From Nocardioides nitrophenolicus (GTDB taxonomy: Bacteria > Actinomycetota > Actinomycetes > Propionibacteriales > Nocardioidaceae): DNA of 64,000 nt. The notes under the pieces were generated by a model. It was not told where the DNA came from, ran no database searches, and saw only the letters and a list, made by a program, of their open reading frames with translations. Both the position numbers and the translations under genes were made by a program. The stretch is taken from contig NZ_JAFBBY010000001.1 in NCBI RefSeq assembly GCF_016907515.1, positions 4,092,001 through 4,156,000 on the forward strand. Direction: 5' to 3'. Of this stretch, positions 41,083 through 50,206 are shown one piece after another. Position 1 is the stretch's first letter, and every line of letters begins with the position of its first letter.

Positions 41083-43521
41083 ATGATCGACTCCGCGACG
41101 CCCCCGGCCCTGACCGCAGAAGCCCTCCTCGACGGGCTCAACGAACCGCAGCGTGCGGCCGTCAAGCACGAAGGCTCCCCGCTGCTCGTCGTCGCGGGCG
41201 CGGGCTCGGGCAAGACCCGGGTGCTGACCCGGCGCATCGCGTGGACGATCGCGGTCCGCAAGGCCCATCCGGGCTCGATCCTCGCGATCACGTTCACCAA
41301 CAAGGCCGCGGCCGAGATGAAGGAGCGGGTGGCCGAGCTGATCGGCAACCGCGCCCGCATCATGTGGGTGAGCACCTTCCATTCGGCCTGCGTGCGGATC
41401 CTGCGCAAGGAGGTCGAGCACCTCGGCTACGAGCGGCTGAAGTCGAACTTCTCGATCTACGACACCGCGGACCAGAAGCGGCTGATCCAGCTGGTGTGCA
41501 GCGACCTCGAGCTCGACCCGCGGCGCTACCAGCCGGGGCCGGTGCTGCACTGGATCAGCAACCAGAAGAACGAGCTGCGCGAGCCCGACGAGGTCGCGGC
41601 GGAGGCGAAGAACTCGATCGACGAGACGTACGCCGCGGCGTACACCCTCTACCAGCGGCGCCTGCGCGAGGCGAACGCGATGGACTTCGACGACCTGATC
41701 ATGGAGACGGTGCGGCTCTTCCAGCTCAAGCCGGAGATCCGCGAGACCTACCGTCGGCGGTTCCGTCACATCCTCGTCGACGAGTACCAGGACACCAACC
41801 ACGCCCAGTACGCCCTCATCCACCAGCTCTGCGGCCAGGACCTCGAGGAGCACGACCCGACCACGCTCGACGGGCTGCCGGCCCACCGGGTGCCGCCGTC
41901 GGAGCTGATGGTCGTCGGTGACGCCGACCAGTCGATCTATGCCTTCCGGGGCGCCGACATCCGCAACATCATGGACTTCGAGAAGGACTTCCCCGACGCC
42001 GAGACGGTCCTGCTCGAGCAGAACTACCGCTCGACCCAGACCATCCTCACCGCCGCCAACGCGGTGATCGAGCGCAACGAGAGCCGCAAGCCCAAGCGGC
42101 TGTGGTCCGACGCCGGCGACGGCGAGAAGATCGTCGGGTACGTCGCCGACGACGAGCACGACGAGGCCCGGTTCGTCTCCGGCGAGATCGACAAGCTCAC
42201 CGACGGCGGGCTGCGGCCCTCCGACGTCGCGGTGTTCTACCGCACCAACGCGCAGTCCCGGGTGTTCGAGGAGATCTTCGTCCGCACCGGCATGCCCTAC
42301 AAGGTCGTCGGCGGCACCCGCTTCTACGACCGCAAGGAGATCCGCGACGCGCTCGCCTATCTCCGGGTGCTGGTCAACCCCGACGACCAGGTCTCGCTGC
42401 GCCGGATCGTCAACACCCCGCGCCGCGGCATCGGCCAGCGCGCCGAGGCCGCCATCGCGGCTTTCGCCGAGCGCGAGCGGATCACCTACTGGGAGGCGCT
42501 CCAGCGCGCCGACGAGGCGCCGGGACTCGCGACCCGCAGCCAGTCCAGCATCGAGTCCTTCGTGCGGATGCTGCAGGAGCTGCAGCAGATGGTCGAGGCG
42601 CGGGAGCGGCCCGACGTGATCCTGGAGACCGTGCTCGACCGGTCCGGCTACCTCGTCAGCCTGGAGAACTCCGACGACATGCAGGACGAGACCCGGCTGG
42701 AGTATCTCGCCGAGCTGGTCGCCGTCGCCCGCGAGTTCGCCGAGGACCCCGTCGCCGGACCCTCCGCCGATCCCGCCGACGTCGACGCCGGCATCCTCGA
42801 GCCGGGGCTGTCCGACTTCCTCGAGCGGGTCGCGCTGGTGGCCGACGCCGACCAGATCCCCGACGCGCCGGACGACGACCCCGACGCCCCGGAGGACCAG
42901 GGCGTGGTCACCTTGATGACCCTCCACACCGCCAAGGGCCTGGAGTTCCCGGTCGTCTTCCTCACCGGCATGGAGGACGGCGTCTTCCCCCACTCCCGCG
43001 CGCTCGGCGACCGCCCCGAGCTGGAGGAGGAGCGCCGCCTCGCGTACGTCGGGATCACCCGCGCCCGCCAGCGGCTCTACGTCTCCCGGGCCATGGTCCG
43101 CTCGGCCTGGGGCGCGCCGGCCATGAACCCCGGCTCCCGGTTCCTCGGCGAGCTCCCGATCGACCTCGTCGACTGGCGCCGCACCGAGGCCGACCAGACC
43201 CGCTGGTCGCGGCCGTCGTACGACTCCGGTCGGTCGGGCGGGTCCGACGACTACGCCGGCAACCGCTTCGGCCAGCCCACCGCCGCCGGCCGCCGCAACT
43301 TCAGCTCCGCCGCGGCCCGCGCCGACGCCGCCGCGAAGTCCAAGCCCGCGCGCCCGATCCCGGTCCTCGCCCCCGGCGACAAGGTCACCCACGACTCCTT
43401 CGGCCTCGGCACGGTCGTGGCCGTCGAGGGGGTCGCCGAGAAGTCGGTGGCGTCGATCGACTTCGGCTCCGACGGGGTCAAGCGGCTGCTGCTGCGGTAC
43501 GCGCCGGTGGAGAAGCTCTAG
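41083..43521 (+). CDS. pcrA: ATP-dependent DNA helicase PcrA/UvrD
   Basis: This 812-residue superfamily 1 helicase has Walker A GAGSGKT, motif Ia ITFTNKAAAEMKER, Walker B DEYQDTN, VGDADQSIYAFRGAD, the TLHTAKGLEFPVVF motif and YVGITRARQRLYVS. The C-terminal KVTHDSFGLGTVVAVEG segment is the RNA-polymerase-binding Tudor-like tail of PcrA/UvrD1. It unwinds DNA 3' to 5' in repair and in removing stalled polymerase. Length is normal. It is monocistronic. Confidence 0.97.
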   Translation: MIDSATPPALTAEALLDGLNEPQRAAVKHEGSPLLVVAGAGSGKTRVLTRRIAWTIAVRKAHPGSILAITFTNKAAAEMKERVAELIGNRARIMWVSTFHSACVRILRKEVEHLGYERLKSNFSIYDTADQKRLIQLVCSDLELDPRRYQPGPVLHWISNQKNELREPDEVAAEAKNSIDETYAAAYTLYQRRLREANAMDFDDLIMETVRLFQLKPEIRETYRRRFRHILVDEYQDTNHAQYALIHQLCGQDLEEHDPTTLDGLPAHRVPPSELMVVGDADQSIYAFRGADIRNIMDFEKDFPDAETVLLEQNYRSTQTILTAANAVIERNESRKPKRLWSDAGDGEKIVGYVADDEHDEARFVSGEIDKLTDGGLRPSDVAVFYRTNAQSRVFEEIFVRTGMPYKVVGGTRFYDRKEIRDALAYLRVLVNPDDQVSLRRIVNTPRRGIGQRAEAAIAAFAERERITYWEALQRADEAPGLATRSQSSIESFVRMLQELQQMVEARERPDVILETVLDRSGYLVSLENSDDMQDETRLEYLAELVAVAREFAEDPVAGPSADPADVDAGILEPGLSDFLERVALVADADQIPDAPDDDPDAPEDQGVVTLMTLHTAKGLEFPVVFLTGMEDGVFPHSRALGDRPELEEERRLAYVGITRARQRLYVSRAMVRSAWGAPAMNPGSRFLGELPIDLVDWRRTEADQTRWSRPSYDSGRSGGSDDYAGNRFGQPTAAGRRNFSSAAARADAAAKSKPARPIPVLAPGDKVTHDSFGLGTVVAVEGVAEKSVASIDFGSDGVKRLLLRYAPVEKL

Positions 43522-43534
43522 TGCCGACGCCGGG

Positions 43535-44497
43535 TCAGAGCTCGCCGATCGGCACCGTCGCGGTCCAGGTCACCGTCGCGGTGTCGGGGCCGGGGCCGTC
43601 GGTCTTGGCGCCGGTGAGCCGGCGCACGACCCGCAGGCCGGTGGCCGGACCGTCCGCCACGACCCGCGCGACCAGGCTGTTCAGCCGGCTGTCGACGACC
43701 TCGCTCGCCGCGTCCGCCGTCCCGGTCAGCGTGGAGGCGTCGGCCGTCGCGGTGGTCGCGTAGCGCGACCCGCGGCGGGTGAACCCGTCGACCCGAGTCT
43801 CGACCTGCGCGACCTGCCACCCGGCGCTCGACCAGCCGCGGCCGGGCAGGTAAGGGAGCGTGACGGTGGTCCAGGTGCACGCCACCCGCGCGCTGCCCCC
43901 GGCGACCGTGCCTGGTCCGCACTCGCCCGAGCGGGTCACCGGAGGCGTGGCGAAGGCGGCGGCGAGCTCGCCGGTGACCTCTCCGGTGCCAGTGTCGACC
44001 CGGGCGGTGACGCCGTCGGTGTCGACGGTGAGGATCGGGTCGGCGCCGGTGGGCAGCGCGAGGTAGACGATGCCCGCCGTGCGGGCGTCGGCCGGTGTCC
44101 TCGTCGTCGTGGCGACCTCGCCGAGGGGATGGTCCTCACCGTCGGCGTCGAGGGTGAGGGTGGTGCGCGGGCCGTCGTCCTCGGCCATCACCGCGCGGGT
44201 GAACGGCGCGAGCCCCGCCCCGGGATCGAAGTGCCAGTCGACCGCGACCCAGGTGCCGCCGTCGGGCGCTGGGTGCTCCTGCCCGTCAGCGGCGTCCTTG
44301 GCGCTGACAGCGTCGGTCGGCTTGCCGAGCGTGATCGTGACCTGTCCCGAGGGCAGCTGCACGACGTGCTCGGCCCCTGACAGGTCGCCGGTGCGGCCCT
44401 GCACGACGTCGCCGATGGCGGCATCGTCGGCGGAGCCGGTGCAGCCGCTCAGAGCCAGCGCCGCGACCGCCAGCACGGCCAGGGAGGTGCGCCTCAC
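43535..44497 (-). CDS. Lipoprotein at the end of the putative type VII secretion cassette
   Basis: This 320-residue protein has a short signal peptide with lipobox ALSGC (Cys near residue 16) and a mature part of mixed beta strands with two further Cys (SGECGPG and VACTW). I recognise no domain. Its GTG start overlaps the stop of the 177-residue gene upstream (GTGA), placing it as the last gene of a four-gene operon with a WXG100-like protein at its head. It could be an extracytoplasmic partner or immunity protein for that set; this is inference. Confidence 0.75.
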   Translation of the reverse strand: MRRTSLAVLAVAALALSGCTGSADDAAIGDVVQGRTGDLSGAEHVVQLPSGQVTITLGKPTDAVSAKDAADGQEHPAPDGGTWVAVDWHFDPGAGLAPFTRAVMAEDDGPRTTLTLDADGEDHPLGEVATTTRTPADARTAGIVYLALPTGADPILTVDTDGVTARVDTGTGEVTGELAAAFATPPVTRSGECGPGTVAGGSARVACTWTTVTLPYLPGRGWSSAGWQVAQVETRVDGFTRRGSRYATTATADASTLTGTADAASEVVDSRLNSLVARVVADGPATGLRVVRRLTGAKTDGPGPDTATVTWTATVPIGEL

Positions 44498-45027
44498 CGG
44501 GCCCAGCGCTCGCGCTTGTAGTCGGCGAGCACCCGCAGCCAGCCACCCACCATGTCGTTGGCCGCCACGGTCAGCGCCGCCCCGAGTCCGTCGCCGCCGA
44601 GCTGGGCGGCGATCCCGGGTTGGAGGCGTACGGCGAAGTGCCGCATGCCGATCGACGACACCTCCACGGCCCCGCCGGCCGCCGTGCCGCTGACGTGCGC
44701 GTGCTCGGTCGCGTCCTCGAGGTCGTCGCGCATCCGGCGCAGCGTCGTCGGATCGGGTTGGAGGTGCGCCTCCATCAGCCGGTAGTACTCCCGGGTCCGA
44801 GCGACGAAAAGCTGGCGGGCCAGCCGCTCGAGGGCCCGTTCCAGGTCGGCGTCGGGCTGGCGGATGCTGGCCTCGGACACGACGACGCGGACCTGGTACC
44901 AGCCGGTCAGCTCGGCGTGCAGCCGTCCTTGGTCGGCCTCGGCCGAGACGTGCATCCGGTCGACCGCCCGGCCGAACGGGCTGATGTGTCCCTCTGTCTG
45001 CGGCAAGTACTGCAGGTCGCCGGTCAT
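44494..45027 (-). CDS. Conserved hypothetical protein of the putative type VII cassette
   Basis: This 177-residue protein has no signal peptide and no membrane segment. It has a beta-rich start, a central alpha-helical part (ADLERALERLARQLFVARTREYYRLMEAHL) and a C-terminal stretch ending YKRERWAR. I do not recognise the family. It overlaps both neighbours by 4 bases. In this position it might be a chaperone for the larger predicted substrate upstream, as EspG-like proteins are in ESX loci, but there is no sequence evidence for that. Confidence 0.65.
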   Translation of the reverse strand: MTGDLQYLPQTEGHISPFGRAVDRMHVSAEADQGRLHAELTGWYQVRVVVSEASIRQPDADLERALERLARQLFVARTREYYRLMEAHLQPDPTTLRRMRDDLEDATEHAHVSGTAAGGAVEVSSIGMRHFAVRLQPGIAAQLGGDGLGAALTVAANDMVGGWLRVLADYKRERWAR

Positions 45028-45917
45028 CCGTCCCAGCCTCCAAGACCGCCGGGCCCCTGGGCGAACCCGGTGGGCTTGAACTTGAAGCGCGGGTAGACGT
45101 CCTCGGCGAAGTGGGTCTGATCAATGTCCTGGCGGACAGCGGCGGCGAAGTCGCGCAGGCCGTTGCTGATCTCCTGCTGGCGGGTGCGCACCTGCTCCTC
45201 AACCCTGCCGACGGCCGAGTAGAAGTCGTTCATGATGTCCTCGGGGGTGTCGCCACCGAACTCGAGGGCGGTGGCGGCGGCGCCGGAGCTGGCGGCGCCG
45301 GAGGCCACGGCGATGGTGATCGCGACGGTCGCGGCGGTGCCGGTGCCGGCGGTCAGCACGGTGACCGCGACGGTGCCGACGGCGGCGAGCACGGTCAGCG
45401 CGAACGCGCCGGACGCGCTGCCCCGCCCGTCGGCCGCCTCGAGCGCCGAGAGCGTCTTGTTGCCGATGTCGAGGATCGAGTCCTTGGCGAACGTGTAGAG
45501 CTCCTTCTGCGCCTCCACGGCCGCGGCGAGCACGGAGATGCCGGTGAAGTTCGAGTCGGCGACGTACGGCAGCTGAGCGTTGTAGTTGTCGTTGAAGTCG
45601 ATCGCCGCGTCACCGGTCCATTGCAGGACGTCGGGGTTGATCCGAGCCATGTTCGCGAAGGCATGGTTGGGGGTGACCACCCCGGTGTCGAGCACATCGG
45701 AGCTGCCCTGACCCGGCACCGCCACGCTGTTGAGCGCGGTCGACAACGAGGTCCGGCTGCCGTCGAGCGTGCCGACCGGCAGGTCGTCGTAGTGGCTGAA
45801 GGAGGGTCCGATGTCGGCGTACGACCCACCGATGGTGACGTAGCCGGGCGGGGTGCCGTCGATCAGCTCGGAGGCCTTGGCACCGACCTGGCAGCCGATG
45901 TCGTAGCACGAGGTCAT
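45024..45917 (-). CDS. Putative type VII-secreted protein
   Basis: This 297-residue protein has no signal peptide. It carries a long Ala/Thr/Val hydrophobic stretch (about residues 170-205, FALTVLAAVGTVAVTVLTAG and onward) followed by a helical region with MNDFYSAVGRVEEQVRTRQQE, and it ends in a Gly-rich tail. N-terminal Cys residues (SCYDIGCQVG) stand out. It follows a WXG100-like gene and overlaps it by 4 bases. This fits larger partners of WXG100 proteins, which are exported by ESX systems. No ESX ATPase or membrane gene lies in the window, so the system would be supplied in trans. Confidence 0.55.
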   Translation of the reverse strand: MTSCYDIGCQVGAKASELIDGTPPGYVTIGGSYADIGPSFSHYDDLPVGTLDGSRTSLSTALNSVAVPGQGSSDVLDTGVVTPNHAFANMARINPDVLQWTGDAAIDFNDNYNAQLPYVADSNFTGISVLAAAVEAQKELYTFAKDSILDIGNKTLSALEAADGRGSASGAFALTVLAAVGTVAVTVLTAGTGTAATVAITIAVASGAASSGAAATALEFGGDTPEDIMNDFYSAVGRVEEQVRTRQQEISNGLRDFAAAVRQDIDQTHFAEDVYPRFKFKPTGFAQGPGGLGGWDG

Positions 45918-46249
45918 TCGAGGGTTCCTCCTGCGGCCACGTAGGCCGCCATGATGTCCGCGTCGGTCTTGGCGAAGTCGCGCGCCGTGGTCACCAGCGC
46001 CGCCGACACGTCGTCGAGGACGTCCCCCGAGCGCTTGGTCGAGGCCGTCATCGCCTCGATCAGTGACTCGAACTGGGTTTGCGGGCAGTTCTGGGCGAAG
46101 GGCCCGTCGGTGACGAACATCCCGCTCGTCGAGATCCCCGACAGCGCCGTACTCGCGCCGGTGAACGCGTCCGCGATGGCCGGGAGCTCGACCAGTCCGG
46201 CCTTCTCCAGCTCCTCGAGGCTCGCGCCCATGTCCTGCTTCGTGCCCAC
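45914..46249 (-). CDS. WXG100/ESX-like small protein
   Basis: This 111-residue protein is mostly helical with a Gly/Thr-rich middle and ends in a segment (TTARDFAKTDADIMAAY) that resembles the C-terminal helix and YxxxD/E-like export signal of ESX substrates (here FAKTD then Y). The WxG turn itself is not evident. I chose the GTG at 46249 (VGTKQDMGASLEEL) because a GAGGGGG ribosome binding site lies 5 bases before it. It heads a four-gene operon of coupled genes. Confidence 0.55.
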   Translation of the reverse strand: MGTKQDMGASLEELEKAGLVELPAIADAFTGASTALSGISTSGMFVTDGPFAQNCPQTQFESLIEAMTASTKRSGDVLDDVSAALVTTARDFAKTDADIMAAYVAAGGTLE

Positions 46250-46387
46250 GTGGCCCCCTCGTCGATGTGTTGGCGACGACCTACCCCGTGACCACCCGAC
46301 GAAACAAGGGCGCCCCCTCAGGGACGAGAGGACGAAGGGGTGGGGCCGAGCCGCGCGCGAGCGCAGCGAGCAAGCGGCGAGGCTTTC

Positions 46388-46412
46388 GTCGCGGCGCCGA
46401 AGGCGGCGCGAC
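46388..46412 (-). terminator. Possible terminator downstream of the M23 peptidase gene
   Basis: GTCGCGGCGCC and GGCGGCGCGAC form an imperfect stem with a GAA loop. It lies about 25 bp beyond the peptidase stop. Direct repeats GCGAGCGCAGCGAG and GCGAGCGTAGCGAG lie on either side. Confidence 0.4.
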
Positions 46413-46435
46413 ATGCGAGCGTAGCGAGCCAGAGA

Positions 46436-47530
46436 TTACGGCGTGACGCCGTGCTGCCGCAGCGCCGCGTCCGGGTCCACCGGGTCGCCGCCACCGGGGC
46501 GGACCTCGAGGTGGAGGTGGGGGCCGGTGACGTGGCCGGTGCTGCCGACGTAGCCGATGATCTCGCCGGCGCGGACGGTGTCGCCGGGGGAGACGTTGAA
46601 CGAGGTCTGGTGGCAGAACCAGAGCTCGGTGCCGTCGTCGAGGGTGATCACCGTCTTGTTGCCGTAGGCGCCGTCGAACTGGGCGGAGGAGACGGTGCCG
46701 TTGGCCACGGCGCGGATGGGGGTGCCGGGAGGGGCGGCGAAGTCGAGGCCGGTGTGGTAGCTGGACCACAGGCCGTACTCGCCGAAGGTCGCGGTCAGTC
46801 GGTAGCTGTCGAGCGGCAGCACCCACTTGTTGAGCGCGATCTCGGAGGCTTCCTTCTGTGCCTTGGCGGTGAGGTCGCTCAGGGCGGTGGTGCGCTCGGC
46901 GGCGGAGCGCTCGGCGGCCTTGACCAGGTCCGCGTCGGCGCCCTGGGCGAGGGCGTCGCGGTCGGAGTCGCGGCTCACGGTGGCGGTGCGGTCGCCGACG
47001 GCACCGCTGCCGAAGGAGCCGGTGAGGGCGTTGGGGGAGGTGAGGCGGTCGCCGGCGGCGGCGAGCTGCGGGTCGGCGGAGGTGACGACGCCGCCGACCG
47101 CGATCGCGATGGTGGCGACGCCGACGGCGACGGGCAGCGTGGGCAGGGCGCGGAGCGGGCCGCTGGCGCCGGGGCGCTTGACCGCGCGGCGCTTGCCGAC
47201 GGGGGCCACGGCGCGCAGCGTGGTCGAGGAGTCCGACAGGGAGTCGGGGAGCGGGATGTCGCGCAGCGCGGGCAGCTCGACGGTCGGCATCCGGTCGAGG
47301 CTGCGGACCGGGGTGACGGCCTCGGCGGCCAGGCTCGGCTCGACGATGGGCTCGGTGACCGCCTCGAGGGCGGGGGCGGCGGGCCGGGCGACCCGCTTGC
47401 CGACGTAGGTCGACGGGGTCTCGACGGGGGCGGCCTGGCGGGCCACGCGCTTGCCGACGTAGGTGGAGGGGGAGGAGTCGAGGGTCGTTTCCGGGCGCGG
47501 CTCGCTGTGGTCCGCTCGGTGGTTACCCAT
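46436..47530 (-). CDS. M23-family (LytM) metallopeptidase
   Basis: This 364-residue protein has an N-terminal cytoplasmic part with two copies of PSTYVGKRVAR, one membrane segment (about residues 130-150, ALPTLPVAVGVATIAIAVGGVV), a coiled-coil-like stretch (VKAAERSAAERTTALSDLTAKAQKEASE) and a C-terminal M23 domain. Zinc ligands are visible in HTGLDF and HLHLEV. It probably cleaves peptidoglycan cross-bridges or activates other hydrolases at the cell surface. The Lys/Arg-rich repeats resemble cytoplasmic anchoring motifs of wall proteins. A long upstream region of about 340 bp may hold its promoter and leader. Confidence 0.92.
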   Translation of the reverse strand: MGNHRADHSEPRPETTLDSSPSTYVGKRVARQAAPVETPSTYVGKRVARPAAPALEAVTEPIVEPSLAAEAVTPVRSLDRMPTVELPALRDIPLPDSLSDSSTTLRAVAPVGKRRAVKRPGASGPLRALPTLPVAVGVATIAIAVGGVVTSADPQLAAAGDRLTSPNALTGSFGSGAVGDRTATVSRDSDRDALAQGADADLVKAAERSAAERTTALSDLTAKAQKEASEIALNKWVLPLDSYRLTATFGEYGLWSSYHTGLDFAAPPGTPIRAVANGTVSSAQFDGAYGNKTVITLDDGTELWFCHQTSFNVSPGDTVRAGEIIGYVGSTGHVTGPHLHLEVRPGGGDPVDPDAALRQHGVTP

Positions 47531-47873
47531 CGACTGCTGACTCCTTGGGGGACGATCGTGCAGGCGCGCTTCGCTCCTGGTGCCCGGCGGCTGGCGGCCC
47601 CGAGTGGACGACCGCTGCCGAGGTGGCTGTCGGGTGACAGCCGGGTGAAACGTGCGTGGCGACCTTAACCGATGCCGCCGCGGCCCCGAAATCGTACGTC
47701 TCGTCCCTGGGGACGGTCCGGGGAATCGCCAAACCCGCGGAATGCGTGAGCCCGGTCACGTCCGGCCCGATGAACGGCTCCCGGGCTCGTCCTACTCGTG
47801 GGTCAGGACTATCGTGCCCGGGGGTGTGCCGCTGAGCGCACCGAACCTCTGACCAAGACGTGAGGACGTATCA
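47531..47873. other. Divergent intergenic region between the M23 gene and sucC
   Basis: No gene is visible. It must hold the promoters for both divergent genes. A TATCGT box at 47810-47815 could serve sucC. I looked for a c-di-AMP riboswitch upstream of the peptidase, since these often control wall hydrolases in actinobacteria, and could not recognise one. Confidence 0.5.
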
Positions 47874-49040
47874 GTGGACCTGATGGAGTACCAAGCGAAG
47901 GAGCTCTTCGCGAAGCACGGTGTGGCCACCACCCTCGGCACGGTCGTCGAGACCGCCGAGGAGGCGCGGGCCGCGGCCGAGCAGATCGGCGGCGTGACCG
48001 TCATCAAGGCGCAGGTCAAGGCCGGTGGCCGGGGCAAGGCCGGTGGCGTCAAGCTCGCGAAGACGGCGGACGAGGCCTTCGAGCACGCGTCCAACATCCT
48101 CGGCATGGAGATCAAGGGCCTGACGGTCAACCGCGTCCTGGTCACGCCGGCCACCCCGCCGGAGGAGGAGTACTACTTCTCCTTCCTGCTGGACCGGTCC
48201 AACCGGCAGTACCTCTGCATCGCGTCGGTCGAGGGCGGTGTGGAGATCGAGGAGGTCGCCAAGACCAACCCCGACGCCGTCAAGCAGATCGGCATCGACC
48301 CGGGCAAGGGCGTCGACGCGGCCAAGGCCCGCGAGATCGCCACCGAGGCGAAGTTCCCCGAGCCCGTCTTCGAGCAGGCCGTGAAGATGATCGAGGACCT
48401 CTACAAGGTCTTCGTCGAGGAGGACGCCACCCTCGTCGAGGTCAACCCGCTCGCCCGCCTCGCCGGCGACAAGCTGGAGGCGCTCGACGGCAAGGTCTCC
48501 CTCGACGACAACGCCTCCGAGGTCCGCCACCCCGACCACGAGGAGTTCGAGATCCGCGAGGAGGCCGACCCGCTCGAGGCGAAGGCCAAGGACCTCGGTC
48601 TCAACTACGTCAAGCTCGACGGCCAGGTCGGCATCATCGGCAACGGCGCGGGCCTGGTGATGAGCACCCTCGACGTCGTCGCGTACGCCGGCGAGAACCA
48701 CGGCGGCGTCAAGCCCGCCAACTTCCTCGACATCGGTGGCGGCGCCAACGCCCAGGTGATGGCCAACGGCCTCGACGTCATCCTCAACGACGAGCAGGTC
48801 AAGTCGGTGTTCGTCAACGTCTTCGGCGGCATCACCGCGTGCGACGAGGTCGCCAACGGCATCAAGGGCGCGCTCGAGCTGCTCGGCGACAAGGCCACCA
48901 AGCCGCTCGTCGTCCGCCTCGACGGCAACAACGTCGACCAGGGCCGCGCGATCCTGAACGAGCTGAACCACCCGCTCGTGACCCAGGTCGACACCATGGA
49001 CGGCGCGGCCGACAAGGCCGCCGAGCTGGCGAACGCCTGA
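47874..49040 (+). CDS. sucC: Succinyl-CoA synthetase beta subunit
   Basis: This 388-residue subunit has the ATP-grasp start [14 protein letters not shown], the [20 protein letters not shown] motif and the C-terminal NIFGGI-like [17 protein letters not shown] loop that joins the alpha subunit. With SucD it makes succinate and ATP or GTP from succinyl-CoA in the TCA cycle. The GTG start is followed after 15 bp by the normal SucD gene, which lies 17 bp downstream. The start has the weak GAGGACG ribosome binding site. Confidence 0.97.
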   Translation: MDLMEYQAKELFAKHGVATTLGTVVETAEEARAAAEQIGGVTVIKAQVKAGGRGKAGGVKLAKTADEAFEHASNILGMEIKGLTVNRVLVTPATPPEEEYYFSFLLDRSNRQYLCIASVEGGVEIEEVAKTNPDAVKQIGIDPGKGVDAAKAREIATEAKFPEPVFEQAVKMIEDLYKVFVEEDATLVEVNPLARLAGDKLEALDGKVSLDDNASEVRHPDHEEFEIREEADPLEAKAKDLGLNYVKLDGQVGIIGNGAGLVMSTLDVVAYAGENHGGVKPANFLDIGGGANAQVMANGLDVILNDEQVKSVFVNVFGGITACDEVANGIKGALELLGDKATKPLVVRLDGNNVDQGRAILNELNHPLVTQVDTMDGAADKAAELANA

Positions 49041-49057
49041 GATAGAGAGCAGAGAAG

Positions 49058-49954
49058 ATGAGCATCTACCTCAACAAGGACAGCAAGATCATCGTCCAGG
49101 GCATCACCGGCGGCATGGGTGCCAAGCACACCGCCCTGATGCTCGACTCGGGCGCCGAGATCGTCGGCGGCGTCAACTCGCGCAAGGCCGGCACGACCGT
49201 CACCCACAAGGACGCCAACGGCGCCGACGTGGAGCTGCCGGTCTTCGGCACGGTCGCGGAGGCGATGAAGGAGACCGGCGCCAACGTCTCGGTCCTCTTC
49301 GTCCCGCCGGCGTTCACCAAGGACGCCGCGATCGAGGCGATCGACGCCGAGATGCCGCTGATCGTGGTCATCACCGAGGGCGTCCCGGTGCAGGACACGG
49401 CCGAGGTCTGGTCCTACCTGCAGGGCAAGTCGACCCGGATGATCGGCCCCAACTGCCCCGGCATCATCACGCCGGGCGAGTCGCTGGCCGGCATCACGCC
49501 GCACACCATCGCGGGCAAGGGCCCGGTCGGTCTCGTGTCGAAGTCGGGCACGCTGACCTACCAGATGATGTACGAGCTGCGGGACTTCGGCTTCTCGACC
49601 GCCATCGGCATCGGCGGCGACCCGATCGTCGGCACCACCCACATCGACGCGCTCCAGGCCTTCGAGGACGACCCGGAGACCAAGCTGATCGTGATGATCG
49701 GTGAGATCGGCGGCGACGCCGAGGAGCGGGCCGCGGCGTACATCAAGGACAACATCACCAAGCCGGTCGTCGGCTACGTCGCGGGCTTCACCGCCCCGGA
49801 GGGCAAGACCATGGGCCACGCCGGCGCCATCGTGTCGGGCTCCGCCGGCACCGCGGCCGCCAAGCAGGAGGCCCTCGAGGCCGTCGGCGTCAAGGTCGGC
49901 AAGACGCCGTCCGCGACCGCCGCGCTGGCCCGGGAGATCCTGCAGTCTCTCTGA
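49058..49954 (+). CDS. sucD: Succinyl-CoA synthetase alpha subunit
   Basis: This 298-residue subunit has the CoA-binding Rossmann fold ([18 protein letters not shown]), the phosphohistidine region GHAGAIVSG with the active-site His, and the [14 protein letters not shown] loop. It pairs with SucC encoded 17 bp upstream. An AGAGAGCAGAGAAG ribosome binding region precedes the ATG. A strong hairpin terminator ends the operon. Confidence 0.98.
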   Translation: MSIYLNKDSKIIVQGITGGMGAKHTALMLDSGAEIVGGVNSRKAGTTVTHKDANGADVELPVFGTVAEAMKETGANVSVLFVPPAFTKDAAIEAIDAEMPLIVVITEGVPVQDTAEVWSYLQGKSTRMIGPNCPGIITPGESLAGITPHTIAGKGPVGLVSKSGTLTYQMMYELRDFGFSTAIGIGGDPIVGTTHIDALQAFEDDPETKLIVMIGEIGGDAEERAAAYIKDNITKPVVGYVAGFTAPEGKTMGHAGAIVSGSAGTAAAKQEALEAVGVKVGKTPSATAALAREILQSL

Positions 49955-49965
49955 GCTGAGCAGCA

Positions 49966-50003
49966 CGAAGGCCCGCCACCCCGTGAGGGGCGGCGGGCCT
50001 TCG
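49966..50003 (+). terminator. Terminator of the sucCD operon
   Basis: CGAAGGCCCGCCACCCC and GGGGCGGCGGGCCTTCG form a 17-bp stem with one mismatch and a GTGA loop, starting 11 bp after the sucD stop. It faces the convergent small gene at 50021. Confidence 0.8.
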
Positions 50004-50020
50004 TACGTCGTGGGCGATCC

Positions 50021-50185
50021 TCAGAGCGGGCCGCCGCCGGAGTGGGGCGCCCGCCAGGTGGAGGCATCGGCCTTGCTGGCCTCGTGGGCCCGCTCGATCG
50101 CGACGGCCTGCTGGCCATGGCGGTTGGCCCACAGCCACAGGGCACCGGCGGCCAGGACGAGGACGATTCCGATCAGCCAGTACAT
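50021..50185 (-). CDS. Small single-helix membrane protein (54 aa)
   Basis: This 54-residue protein starts MYWLIGIVLVLAAGALWLWANRHGQQ, one membrane helix with the N-terminus outside or cytoplasmic, followed by a polar tail (AIERAHEASKADAS) ending GGGPL. It has no named family that I know. The reading frame, an ATG start and the helix-plus-basic-flank pattern support a real gene. It is convergent with sucD and lies 21 bp downstream of the lipoprotein gene on the same strand. Confidence 0.6.
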   Translation of the reverse strand: MYWLIGIVLVLAAGALWLWANRHGQQAVAIERAHEASKADASTWRAPHSGGGPL

Positions 50186-50206
50186 GACCTGATGATGCCC
50201 CCCGAC

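Noticed and set aside
47531..47873. c-di-AMP riboswitch upstream of the M23 peptidase
   Set aside because: Such riboswitches often precede wall hydrolase genes in actinobacteria, but I could not find its conserved core in this leader.
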